64,000 nucleotides of DNA from Odontesthes bonariensis (GCF_027942865.1 NC_134526.1:33236263-33300262), one strand, 5' to 3'. Positions 21,917 through 32,100 are shown, numbered from the stretch's first letter. Notes: generated by a model from the letters alone, not told the origin. Numbers and translations: made by a program.

Positions 21917-23343
21917 TATCATTTGATATTATGTAGATGGAGACTGGGAAAGAACAGAGGGGCAATCCAAAACCAACCCAACAGAGATGGAGACTGACCT
22001 CCCCGATGACGACCCGTCTCATGACCATGACGACCGCGCCAGTATTGAGCCTGCTGCGCTGTATCTATCCCTCAACTAAATTAAGAGCTACATGAAGCAA
22101 TATCAAGGCTCCGAGAGGCAAATAGAGGAGATAACCATGAGCAGGAAGTTCTGCTTGGAGCGGTTTTACGATTCCATACCAGGTAAATAAAAATATCTGA
22201 TTGAGTTTAGATGTAGAGCAGTAACTTAACCCTTTTTACAGCAAGTAAAGCTTGGATTAATTTTCTTTTTCTTTTTTATCTTAATGGTTTGATACATACT
22301 TTTTATGTTGGGTTTCCCCGCTTTTCTTCTGTCTTTTAAATGTCTCATTGTATTGATCACAAGGATTTCAGTAAGTGCCCTGTAAAGGGCTAAGCAAAAA
22401 AACAACATTAATATCTAGGTGAAGAGTTGTTTTTATGTGGTCCAGCTACTGAGCTTAGTTTTTAAATGCCCCAAGATGTAGTATTATAGAGACGACATTA
22501 AAGCGTCGTAGTTATCAGAGATGATCTAAGTGACTTTCAGGGGACAGTAATATCAACCTGGTAAGCTAGAAAAAAAGAGACCGCTCATTTTACCTATCTG
22601 AAGACAATGCATGTGGTGTACACAATAAAGCTCAGTGAGTGGCACAGGACAGTAATGGAGGGACTCTTAGGTGTTTGAAATAAAGATTTGAATGAATTAA
22701 TTAATATAACTCACATGTACCACAGATTTGCCAGTCCCGCCCAGCTGATGGCCTTTTGGAGGCAGATGGTACGGGTTCCAAGGTCAAGCGCAGCGAAGGC
22801 TGATCATGTCCCGCCCACCAATGCAACGGTAGGCCTAAATGTTTTCCTTTTGTCCTTACAAAGCATGTTATTACATCATTTTCAAATGAATCCTTTATCA
22901 AAATATGTTTAGTCGGTCACAATGTACTTATTTGCAATTTGGTAATGATAAAATAAATACTTTTTTCCAGCTTCTTCAACCCATTGACAAGTTTTTCCTC
23001 TTCATAACCTACCTGTCATTGGGACTGATGCAAAAGGATTTGGCCTACAGATTCAAAATACATCAGTCTACTGTAAGCCACATTATTAACACCTGGGCTA
23101 ACTTCCTGTAGACTGTACTAGGGGCTGTGGGTATTTGGCTAGATGATGAACTTTGATGCCAAACTCCAAATTCCCTTCATCTCCAGAGTGAGGAGTTTTC
23201 TAGTTATTGACCCATCCCACGTGACGTCACAACAAAAGCGTCAGCCATTTTGGACGTGAAAACGAGTAGTCTACCACAGCCAACAACGGAGGAGCGAGGA
23301 ACATTCAAAGGAAAATATCGATTCGATCAGTAAGGTTTACATC

Positions 23344-23521
23344 ATGCCGGCATATTGTTGCGCGCCTGGGTGTACCAACAGTCACCAGACGAGGAAAGAT
23401 TTGTCTTTTTACTGGATCCCCACTGACCTTGAGCGACGGAGAAGATGAGTCGCGGCGATCAATAGGAAAGACTGGCAACCTTCAGTATACCAGCGGTTGT
23501 GTAGTGACCACTTTGTTGGAG
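23344..23521 (+). pseudogene. THAP zinc-finger exon with premature stop
   Basis: Translation starts MPAYCCAPGCTNSH and later gives WQPSVYQRLCSDHFVGG, the C2CH signature of a THAP DNA-binding domain, ending at a GTAAGT donor. Codon 35 is TGA where THAP domains have the invariant Trp (RRRR then stop then VAAINRKDW), a single-base change from TGG. It would have been the first exon of the ISL2EU transposase. Confidence 0.8.
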
Positions 23522-23811
23522 GTAAGTGTCGAATAAAGATATATAACATATACATATACATGCAAAATAAAGATAAAGCCTTAGAGGGATTTTCCACGGC
23601 ACACCAGATGATCTCTCACGGCACACTAGTGTTCCCCTGTGCCATTTCAGGGTTGCCTTTCTACTAGATAAAACATAACACAGCGCCTTTAGTAAAGCAC
23701 TACGACTTGGTCATTGCAGTTCTCGTAATAGCAAGATTATAACACCGTGTCAACGGGTTTACATGTCATTTATCCTGGTGAACAACGTTAAATGAAAAAT
23801 GTAAACAAACT

Positions 23812-24183
23812 TTAGCTGTAAAAAGATGGCGCCCACCGGCTCCAGGGACGATCCACTGGTAAAAGGCAGGTCACATAGCCCGACACAAAATATTTGTAGG
23901 CATCCAAACTCTTGTATGCCTTTAGATCCTTTCCCGTGTATGGCGATGGGTTTTTTACAACATAAATATAAAGGTCGTGGGGGCCGAAGTCGGGTAAAGA
24001 CGAGGCGGTGGCATGCTGTCGGACGTCTGTAAACAGCCCTAGTGGAAGCAAGTATACGTCGTTTTCTAAACCTCCAATTTTCAGCTTCTCCAAATACCTC
24101 TCCCTCTGCTGGCCCACTAAATGCCCGACCTCGCTGGACAGTGGAGTTTTTTTCTGCATCTTGTTCTTTCTTCTTTTATTCAA
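23812..24183 (-). pseudogene. YqaJ-associated second ORF of ISL2EU, fragment
   Basis: An uninterrupted 123-residue frame contains DLKAYKSLDAYKYFVSG, a block I know from fish proteins that carry a YqaJ-like nuclease domain and are the second ORF of ISL2EU elements. The nuclease and SWIM parts are not present. Orientation is opposite to the THAP exon, as in complete elements. Confidence 0.6.
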
Positions 24184-24553
24184 TTTTCAGTCTGTCTATC
24201 GTTACTGTTACTATCGTTACTCGCAAATCGTTGTCTTCTATACGTCCAAAATGCCGGTTGCTTTACGAAAGTCATGTGCCTGGGAAGGGTCAATAAATCC
24301 CAGTGTATTCAAAGGGCTGACTGGGATGGCCCCTCATGGCACAGTGACATTGATGTCTTCTCTTTATGAAGGTGCCATCAGTGTCAAAGATATCTTAAAG
24401 CAGTCTGGCATTGTGGCCCATCTGTGAGACTAGGTCACAGACAATGATCTGAGGTGTAGCTGCTCTTGGTGTGTTGGTACAAATAAACATTGAGTTGGGT
24501 TTAGATGGTACCCTTCTAGTGGCACACTGGGGAATCAGGGTGCATCCTCATGC

Positions 24554-25945
24554 ATGACAACACTGTCGGACGGAGGTGTTGGTAGAACAGTATGCTGCCA
24601 GCTTGTACCTTCCCAAAGACCATGTGCATGTGCAGAGTCCATGAGTGGCCCATCTGTGGCCATAATAGTGGACAAGGGTTTTCTTGTCATTCCATGCAAA
24701 GTCCATATACCCACGTTTCTGTCGAAGAAACTGTCTCGCCCAGAGGTCAGAAAGACACAGTCCATCGCAAAACTGCGAGTCCATGTTGAGCGTGTGATTG
24801 GCAGGGTCATAGAACCCTTTTTTCTGTCTGAATTCTTAGTGCTGAGTACAGATAAAGTCATTGTAGTGGGTGACTTTAATATTCATGTAGATGTTGAAAA
24901 TGACAGCCTGAATATGAACTTTAATTCTATATTAGACTCTATTGGATTTTCTCAGAGTGTTCACAGACCGACTCACTGCCTTAATCACACCCTTGATCTT
25001 GTGCTGACTTATGGCATTGAGAGTGAACAGTTAACAGTGTTCCCTCATAACCCTGTCTTATCTGACCATTTTTTGATAACCTTTGAGTTTACATTACTTG
25101 ACTATACAGTTTCTGAGAAGAAAGTTACATATAGAAGGTGTCTATCAGAGGATGCTGTAACCAGATTTAAAGAATTAATTCCATCATCCTTTTCTTCACT
25201 GCCATGTGCAGATATGACAGAGGACGACTACCTAAACTTTACTCCAGCAACACTTGACTCTCTTGTTGACAGCACTATAGTTTCAATGCGTACAGCACTG
25301 GACAATGTTGCCCCTCTGAAAAGGAAGGTAATCAGTCAGAAGAGGTTGGCTCCTTGGTATAATTCACAGCTGCGTGCTTTAAAGCAGACTGCAAGAAAGC
25401 TGGAGAGACAGTGGCGTTCCTCTAATTTAGAAGAGTCTCAATTAGTCTGGAAAGATAGTTTAATAATGTATAAGAAAGCCCTTCGTAAAGCTAGAACTGC
25501 TTATTATTCAACATTGATAGAAGAGAATAAGAATAATCCCAGGTTTCTCTTCAGCACTGTAGCCAGTCTGACCAAGAGTCCGAGCTCTGCTGAGCCAGTT
25601 ATTCCTTTAACTCTCAGCAGTGATGATTTCATGAGCTTCTTTATTAATAAAATTGTTTCTATCAGAGAGAAGATTGATGGAGTCCTTCCCACTATTATCA
25701 GTGATGTATCATCAAGTACAGCAGCTTTAGAAGTATCTTTAGAACCTGATTTGTATTTAGACGGCTTCTGCCCAGTTGATCTCTCTGAACTAACAACAGC
25801 AATAGTCTCTTCTAAACCATCAACTTGTGTTTTAGACCCAATCCCAACCAGACTGTTCAAGGAGGTTTTCCCTTTAAAGGGAAAGTTTGGTTATTTTAAA
25901 CCTGGACCTTATTTCCGGCATAAAATATGTTCATCTCACCGATAA
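24554..25945 (+). pseudogene. Chimeric frame: ISL2EU transposase end fused to L2 ORF2
   Basis: A 463-residue open frame. Residues about 1-88 are the catalytic C-terminal part of the ISL2EU transposase (IIVDKGFLV, LRVHVERVIGRV). From about residue 90 it is L2 ORF2: endonuclease C-terminus (KVIVVGDFNIHVDVEN, FPHNPVLSDHFLITFEF) and the linker to LDPIPTRLFKEVFP. The last about 25 residues are from a third repeat. The L2 part carries an in-frame loss of six codons near the fusion relative to copy E. The fusion arose by insertion; no promoter or function is evident. Confidence 0.8.
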
Positions 25946-26010
25946 CAGTTTGGTGAAAGTCGGCGTCATTCGGAAGATATTTAGATCTCTGGAGATCGGC
26001 GTTTCTATTT

Positions 26011-26166
26011 CATCCTTACTGACCGCCAGAGGCGGTGCTTTCAAGCACTGAATGATACATCTCGCGCATGCGCAGGTCGAGTGTTTATACCAACAACGTC
26101 ACTCGTGACCCCCTGCTGACCCCGGAGAGCCTATATCTTCCGGCAACATTAGCAGGTCAGTCCTTT
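26011..26166 (+). repeat. DIRS left inverted terminal repeat
   Basis: It includes GACCGCCAGAGGCGGTGCTT near its start (itself a small palindrome, GCCAGAGGC) and GGCAACATTAGCAGGTCAG at its end. The reverse complement occurs at 27811-27955. Confidence 0.85.
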
Positions 26167-27180
26167 TCATCTTCTCGCTGCGCAAGGTAAGTTACTGCGT
26201 CTGCATATGAGACGAATTCCAAAACTATTTCTTACTTCATCGTTCGCTGCTGGTGGTCTCGCGACGTCCCGTCGAGGCTGCGAGTTGCTCGCCCTTCAGA
26301 GACCGCAACGAACTGCCGAGAGGTCTGTAACCTTTTTTCTTTCCCTCGGTTGATGAAGTGTACTCCCAGCTGTTACAAGCGCCGGTCTAGGCAGCGTGCT
26401 CGCTCCTTCTCCCGGTGCTGTGCGCCGCACGTGAGTAACAGTCTGTTTATAGTTGCATTGTCGGTGAAGGCTACATTGCTAGCCCTCTCCCGGCATCTGT
26501 AACCTGCCTATGTTAAGCGGCCAACTCAGTTGTGCCGGTTCTTTGATTTTGTTGCTGCTATTGTTCTGCCCCTCTCCTGGTGTAAGGCGGTGTTTGCGCC
26601 CCCCGCTCCCAGCACAGGTGGCCTATAGTTGATTGTCGGTGAAGGCTCCGTTTGCGGCTCCCCCTGCCAGCATCCATCTATAGCTAAAATAGAACTTGCA
26701 CTAGCCCCTCTCCTGGTGTAAGGCGGCGTGTGCGCCCCCCGCTCCCAGAACAGGCGGCCTATAGTTGATTGTCGGTGAAGGCACTGTTTACGGCTCCCTC
26801 TCCCAGCATTCATCTATAAGTAAAGAATTTTCTTTTGAAAAAAAAAAAAAAAGGAAAAAAACCATAACTTGCCCCTTTCCACGGGGCCCATAGTTGGTTG
26901 TCGGTGAAGGCACCGTTTGAGGCTCCCTCTCCCAGCATTCATCTATAACTAAGAAGAAGAAATATATGAAGGACAATTCCTGCATGAATTGTGGCATCTT
27001 GCCTCATGCTGTCAGGGCTGCAAGGCTGGCCGGGGTAGAGCGCCTGTTGGGCCCTCCCTTGTCTCCCCAGTTGACCCCTGACCAGCGGCTGGCCCCGTCT
27101 CGGTCTAGCCGACCACGGCGTCGGCCTGCTGAGACTGCAGGCCCCACCTCCGGGAAGAGGGCCAAGGGGTCCGGGCAAAC

Positions 27181-27618
27181 GTGGACCTCTTTGTCTCAGA
27201 AGAGTCGACCCATTGCCCCCTCTGGTTCTCCCTGACAGAGGAGAGCAGTCCCCTGGGCCAGGATGCTCTGGCCCACGACTGGCCAGAGGTTCTCCTCTAT
27301 GCTTTCCCGCCGATCCCTCTGATAGTCCCTACGCTACAGAGGGTCCTCCAGCAGGGCCACAGGCTGCTGTTGGTAGCCCCCTTTTGGCCAGGGAGGACGT
27401 GGTTTCCACTGCTGCACAGGCTCTGCAGCGGGTCCCCGTGGCGCCTCCCCGACAGGACCTCATGGGCAGCCCTACGGGGCGTTCCCCTGGAAGACATATG
27501 TGAGGCAGCGTCATGGGCGTCACCGAGTACCTTCTCCAGGTTCTATCGAGTGAATGTTGCCACTCCCCACCCATGGGCTGTGGTCCGGCTGCCCGACTCT
27601 GCTGCTTTCTCTCAGTAA
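27181..27618 (+). pseudogene. DIRS RNase H / tyrosine recombinase remnant
   Basis: The first part (DLFVSEESTHCPLWFSLTEE, LLYAFPPIPLIVPTLQRV, HRLLLVAPFWPGRTWF) is the RNase H to recombinase junction of fish DIRS polyproteins. The last part (EDICEAASWASPSTFSRFYR) is the final block of the tyrosine recombinase, including the catalytic-region Tyr (FYR). The recombinase body between is deleted in frame near residue 95. It ends at a stop before the internal complementary region. Confidence 0.7.
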
Positions 27619-27664
27619 AGTGAGTAGGTGCTGGATTCCTCGTGACTTTTCTGGTATGAATCAT

Positions 27665-27955
27665 CCAGTGCTTGAAAGCACCGCCTCTGGCGGTCAGTAA
27701 GGATGAAATAGAATGAAAGTTACGTATGTAACTACGGTTCTATGAATCCTGGATGACCCCCAGAGCATTCTGTCACTCAGAATCCTCGTATACTCGCGAG
27801 AAGATTCTGTAAGGACTGACCTGCTAATGTTGCCGGAAGATATAGGCTCTCCGGGGTCAGCAGGGGGTCACGAGTGACGTTGTTGGTATAAACACTCGAC
27901 CTGCGCGAGATGTATCATTCAGTGCTTGAAAGCACCGCCTCTGGCGGTCATCCAG
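27665..27955 (+). repeat. DIRS internal complementary region and right terminal repeat
   Basis: AGTGCTTGAAAGCACCGCCT occurs twice, at about 27668 and 27931, and its inverse is in the left terminal repeat. The block with TTACGTATGTAACTACGG is repeated inverted near 27965-27985. Confidence 0.75.
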
Positions 27956-28277
27956 GATTCATAGAACCCTAGTAACATACGTAACTTTCGATATCCATAT
28001 AACGGGAAAGAACAGGGCATAGACAATACAGCCTCTGAATAAGGCATTATCTGTCTTTATTTCACCAATACTTTAAGACCAATCAATGAATGAACGCGTA
28101 CTATTGCGCTGTTAGCTCATAGCTGCCGTTGTTATCCGGGGCTATCGGGGGGCTTATGGGGGATTTCTACACATGCGTCTAGTAGAATGACATCATCGAT
28201 GGTGAAGCAAGGTTGTTCTTGTAAATGAAGAATCTTCCTCACACACCAGAGTAAGTCATGGAGTTCCTCAGGGTTCT

Positions 28278-29426
28278 GTGCTTGGACCGATTCTTTTCAC
28301 TTTATACATGCTTCCATTAGGTAACATTATTAGACAGTATGGCATAAATTTCCATTGCTATGCTGATGATACTCAGCTGTACTTATCTATAAAACCAGAT
28401 GAACCCAATAGGTTGGTCAGACTACAAGCATGTCTTAAAGACATAAAGACCTGGATGACTCAGAACTGTCTGCTTCTAAATTCAGACAAAACTGAAGTCG
28501 TTATCTTTGGACCTGAGCGCTTCAGGGAGAAATTGTCTAGCTATATAATTACTCTAGATGGTATTTCCTTGGCTTCTAGTTCTACAGTGAGGAACCTTGG
28601 AGTTATTTTTAACCAGAATTTATCATTTGACTCGCATATAAAACAGGTTTCTAGGACTGCCTTCTTTCACCTTCGTAATATTGTTAAAATCAGGAACATC
28701 TTGTCTCAGAGTGATGCAGAAAAACTGCTCCATGCATTTGTTACTTCAGGATTGGACTACTGTAATTCTTTATTATTGGGCTGTCCCACATATTCTCTGA
28801 AAAGCCTCCAGCTGATCCAAAATGCTGCAGCCAGAGTTCTGATGAGAGAGAGAGATCATATTTCTCCAGTTTTAGCTTCTCTTCATTGGCTCCCTGTTAA
28901 ATTCAGAATAGAATTTAAGATTCTTCTCCTCACATATAAAGCTCTTAATGACCGAGCTCCATCATATCTTAAAGATCTCATTGTAAGATATTTTCCTAAC
29001 AGAGCACTTCGTTCCCAAACTGCAGGTTTACTTGAGGTTCCCAGAGTTTCTAAAAGTAGAATGGGAGGCAGAGCCTTCAGTTATCAGGCCCCTCTCTGTG
29101 GAACCAGCTGCCAGTTTGGGAGGCAGAGCCTTCAGTTATCAGGCCCCTCTCTGTGGAACCAGCTGCCAGTTTGGGAGGCAGAGCCTTCAGTTATCAGGCC
29201 CCTCTCTGTGGAACCAGCTGCCAGTTTGGGAGGCAGAGCCTTCAGTTATCAGGCCCCTCTCTGTGGAACCAGCTGCCAGTTTGGGAGGCAGAGCCTTCAG
29301 TTATCAGGCCCCTCCCTGTGGAACCAGCTGCCAGTTTGGGAGGCAGAGCCTTCAGTTATCAGGCCCCTCTCTGTGGAACCAGCTGCCAGTTTGGCCTCAG
29401 GAAGCAGACACCCTTTCCACTTTTAA
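28278..29426 (+). pseudogene. L2 copy C RT C-terminal half with amplified end
   Basis: The frame begins inside motif B ([14 protein letters not shown]), carries catalytic CYADDTQLY, and continues through [16 protein letters not shown] and [16 protein letters not shown]. The final conserved block ([16 protein letters not shown]) is then repeated in a 55-bp tandem array, cycling through three frames, before ending. Motif A is missing, so no active RT is possible. Confidence 0.8.
29063..29392 (+). repeat. 55-bp tandem array, exactly 6 copies, in LINE C-terminus
   Basis: Copies start at 29063, 29118, 29173, 29228, 29283 and 29338 and are almost identical; one differs by C for T in CCCCTCCCTG. 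The unit is the coding block for the last conserved part of L2 ORF2. As 55 is not a multiple of three, each copy is read in the next frame, and all three frames are open. Confidence 0.95.
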
Positions 29427-30042
29427 GACCAGGCTTAAAACTTTCCTTTTTTATAAAGCTTATAGTTAGGGATGGCTCAGGTGATCCTGAAACATCCCAT
29501 AGTTAAGCTGCTATAGGCCTAGACTGCTGGGGGGCCTCATCTGTCACACCTTTCCTCACTTTACTCTCTTTATGTATATGTGACATTATTGTGGTCATTA
29601 ACTCGTGTTTCCCTGTTCCAACAGATATCCTTTGAATGGTGTTACAGTGTTTGTTGTCCCCTCTTTTCTGTCTTCTCAAACCCCAGCTGGTGGAGCCGGA
29701 TGGCCACCCTTCCTGGTTCTGGTTCTGCCAGAGGTTTCTTCCTGTTCAAAGGGAGTCGTTTCTCTCCACAGTCGCCTCAGGCACGCTCAGGACGGGAGAT
29801 TGGACTGAAGACAAGTTTCAATGCAATCTGTTGGTTTCCTTAGCTAGGAAAGTGTTTTTGAATTGGCTCTATATGAATGAATTGGATTCATTTAGAATTT
29901 AAATAATTGGATTTGATTGGATTATAATTATAATGAATTGAACTCTAATTGGTTTGAATTGGACTATATCATTTAAGTGCCTTGAGATGAAATTTGTTGT
30001 AATTTGGTGCTATATAAATAAACTGAATTGAATTGAACACAA

Positions 30043-31126
30043 AATATTCAGCACAGTGAGCCCCCTTTAACTCACAGGCAGCACAAACCAACGTTTCACC
30101 GTTGCCTGTCTTTTGGTGAATTATCAAAATGGGCTCTTGGTGAAGGCTGGGCCAGCACTTGTTAATCTGAGTGCAGAATTAGACAGAAGATGATGCAATG
30201 TGAACGTATAGTTCTCATCAGTGCAGTCACCTGCAAATCGTTTTCTCTCACCTTTAAATGATGCGCTGCACTGCAAACATAATGTCAAGGGACATTGTGA
30301 CTGATTAATTGTATGTAATGTTTTTACTTTTATTTGTAAAAATGAAAGGATTGAATACACAACTGACAGAATTAAAAGACAAATGGTTGAGCTCATGTCT
30401 TCATTATCGTGTTACTTTTGCATGGAGAGGTATTTGGGCATGTAAGTCGCACCTCTCCTTCTCCAGTACATCTGTATATCTCTGTATATGAGCTGCACAA
30501 AGATGTCATCATTGGCACAGATTACAAAGATCACACCATTCCATGCTGGTGATCAAAGGCTGCCTTTGGACTTGCCAAAGACAGGCAAGTCTCTTAGGAA
30601 AGTCTTTCAACTTGTGTATGCCTTGATCAACTTTGAGTCCATCATGCGATGCACCCAGCCAAGGTGCACCTGGATGGAGAACGAGCCCACACTTGGATAA
30701 GTTAAGGTTTTTCAGAGCTGCTTCCTTTAAGGCCCTTACTTCATGTTGGCTGTTTGTGGTAGCAGTTTAATACAGATCCTCTGAATAAGTGAATAAGTTG
30801 TGTAAAGGGCTTCAAAGTATGGCGTGTTTGAAATCCTCATGATGTCCATGCCATGATGAGGGCCTCTGGTTTGAATGTATTCCAGTCTGAAAGTAAGAAG
30901 CCTTGTTGCTATGCTTCAATGATTTGATCGCATCTTCGTCTCAATCATGGCCCACTTTGCACACAGTGTTCATTTTTAGAATGGCCAAACCAAACACTAG
31001 CTCCATCATCACAGTGCATTTTGCATTTGGTGATGAATGCAAACTCCGTCAGACTTGATAAGGAAACAGGAGTGTTCCATGGGGCATCAGTGTTCTTCAA
31101 CTCTCTCTGTACTAGTTTAAACGCAC
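30043..31126. other. Unassigned sequence after L2 copy C
   Basis: Several frames look gene-like without recognisable domains. A minus frame at 30124-30330 has CLQCSASFKGERKRF and HHLLSNSALRLTSAGPAF, with a CxxC pair, and could be the rest of the outer ISL2EU second ORF. A minus frame at 30945-31130 has ITKCKMHCDDGASVWFGH. None has enough support to call a gene. Confidence 0.3.
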
Positions 31127-31508
31127 CATCCTCTGTCACCCATCCTCCGTCACCCATCCTCCGTCACCCATCCTCCGTCACCCATCCTCCATCACCCATC
31201 CTCCGTCACCCATCCTCTGTCACCCATCCTCCATCACCCATCCTCCGTCACCCATCCTCCATCACCCATCCTCCGTCACCCATCCTCTGTCACCCATCCT
31301 CTGTCACGCATCCTCCATCACCCATCCTCCGTCACCCATCACCCATCACCCATCCTCCGTCACCCATCCTCCATCACCCATCCTCCATCACCCATCCTCC
31401 GTCACCCATCCTCCATCACCCATCACCCATCCTCCGTCACCCATCCTCCATCACCCATCCTCCATCACCCATCCTCCGTCACCCATCCTCCATCCTCCAT
31501 CCTCCGTC
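31127..31508 (+). repeat. 15-bp tandem repeat (CATCCTCCGTCACCC)
   Basis: About 25 copies of a 15-base unit with variants CCATCACCC and CTGTCACCC and some shortened units (CATCACCC repeats near 31335). A Ser/Pro/His open frame across it is a by-product of the three-base-multiple period. Confidence 0.95.
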
Positions 31509-31644
31509 ACTTTGTGTTGCTCGTCCTTTTGGAACTCACCACATATATCTCAGACATACAGATGCAGTCTTGTGTAACTCTCACAACCTAAACCAGTTTC
31601 ATCCAGTTCATGAGTTGTTGCCAAGAGACTGCCTGAGTGTGCAT

Positions 31645-32100
31645 GCATTTGTGTGTGTGTGTGTGCATGTGTGTTTAGGGTTGTACTGGTGTGTGTGTGT
31701 GTACTGTGCGTGTGTGTGTGTGTGTTTAGGGTTGTACTGGTGTGTGTGTGTGTGCACTGTGCATGTGTGTGTGTGTGTGTTTAGGGTTGTACTGGTGTGT
31801 GTGTGTGTGCACTGTGCATGTGTGTGTGTGTGTTTAGGGTTGTACTGGTGTGTGTTTGTGTGTGTGTGCACTGTGTGTGTGTGTGTTTAAAGTTGTACTG
31901 GTGTGTGTGTGTGTGTGCACTGTGTGTGTGTGTGTGTTTAAAGTTGTACTGGTGTGTGTGTGTGTGTGTGTGCACTGTGCATGTGTGTGTGTGTGTGTTT
32001 AGGGTTGTACTGGTGTGTGTTTGTGTGTGTGTGCACTGTGTGTGTGTGTGTGTTTAAAGTTGTACTGGTGTGTGTGTGTGTGCACTGTGCATGTGTGTGA
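31645..32100 (+). repeat. GT-rich minisatellite with embedded GTTGTACTGG
   Basis: Eight copies of a roughly 50-60 base unit, each with TTTAGGGTTGTACTGG (or TTTAAAGTTGTACTGG), a GT run and GCACTGTGCATG. The GT runs differ in length between copies. Confidence 0.9.

Larger units (their letters stand above)
21405..21987. repeat. 36-bp imperfect direct repeats flanking an L2 fragment
   Basis: GAACAGAGGGGCAATCCAA opens two related 36-base blocks, 21405-21440 and 21952-21987, which differ at a few positions. They bracket the L2 3' fragment F. They may be an unusually long target duplication or a local tandem duplication split by the insertion. Confidence 0.7.
23207..24293. mobile_element. ISL2EU-like deletion derivative nested in transposase
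   Basis: Ends are inverted repeats: left TTGACCCATCCCACGTGAC, right (reverse complement) TTGACCCTTCCCAGGCACAT, with a further shared CATTTTGGACGT block inside each. A TA dinucleotide lies at both edges (23205-23206 and 24294-24295), the target duplication known for ISL2EU. Inside are a THAP exon (+) and a YqaJ-protein-like fragment (-). Its removal rejoins two halves of the outer transposase. Confidence 0.75.
21988..24818 (+). mobile_element. ISL2EU-type DNA transposon, broken (outer element)
   Basis: Plus-strand pieces of a THAP/ISL2EU-type transposase are spread over this region with splice-like borders. They are interrupted by an inner element (23207-24293) and cut at 24818 by L2 copy C. 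The termini are not identified. An upstream exon-like block (22000-22190, ending GTAAATA) with SRKFCLERFYDS may be an earlier exon. Confidence 0.65.
22726..24818 (+). pseudogene. ISL2EU-type transposase, interrupted
   Basis: Exon-like 22726-22828 gives FASPAQLMAFWRQMVRVPRS. Exon-like 22971-23204 gives LFITYLSLGLMQKDLAYRF and HQSTVSHIINTWANFL, the helix-turn-helix that precedes the DDE domain, then a stop and CQTPNSLHLQSEEFSSY. After the inner insertion the gene resumes with GMAPHGTVTLMSSLYEGAIS (near 24330), AIIVDKGFLV (catalytic Asp, near 24670) and KTQSIAKLRVHVERVIGRV (catalytic Glu). The protein catalysed cut-and-paste transposition; this copy is dead through stops, an insertion and loss of the C-terminus. 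Confidence 0.75.
26005..27984 (+). mobile_element. DIRS-type tyrosine-recombinase retrotransposon, deleted
   Basis: The left terminal repeat (26011-26166) reappears inverted at 27811-27955, and a third copy of its edge with added sequence at 27665-27760 fits the internal complementary region typical of DIRS. Internal coding remains are a gag-like start (26966-27170, CMNCGILPHAV) and a fused RNase H/recombinase end (27178-27618). About 2 kb against a usual 5-6 kb, so RT and most of the recombinase are deleted. A roughly 135-bp repeat occurs about 2.5 times at 26570-26950. Confidence 0.75.
25871..28212. mobile_element. Unassigned repeat split by a DIRS element
   Basis: The left piece (25871-26004, starting TTTAAAGGGAAAGTTTGG) and the right piece (27985-28212, with TAACGGGAAAGAACAGGGCA) belong neither to L2 nor to DIRS. 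They look like the two halves of one older insertion into which DIRS jumped. I cannot name the family. Confidence 0.4.
24819..30042 (+). mobile_element. L2 copy C, interrupted
   Basis: L2 sequence covers 24819-25870 (endonuclease C-terminus and linker) and 28213-30042 (RT from just before motif B, C-terminus, 3' UTR and GAATTGAATTGAA tail). About 590 bases expected between, including RT motif A, are missing and replaced by 2.3 kb of other repeats containing a DIRS element. The 5' end is truncated into an ISL2EU transposase gene. Confidence 0.85.

Noticed and set aside
31021..31890. 289-codon Ser/Pro/His-rich frame
   Set aside because: It spans the 15-bp and GT arrays; composition follows the repeat units.
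31670..32075. Telomere-like TTTAGGG repeats
   Set aside because: The hexamer appears once per 50-60 base unit of a GT minisatellite and never in tandem.
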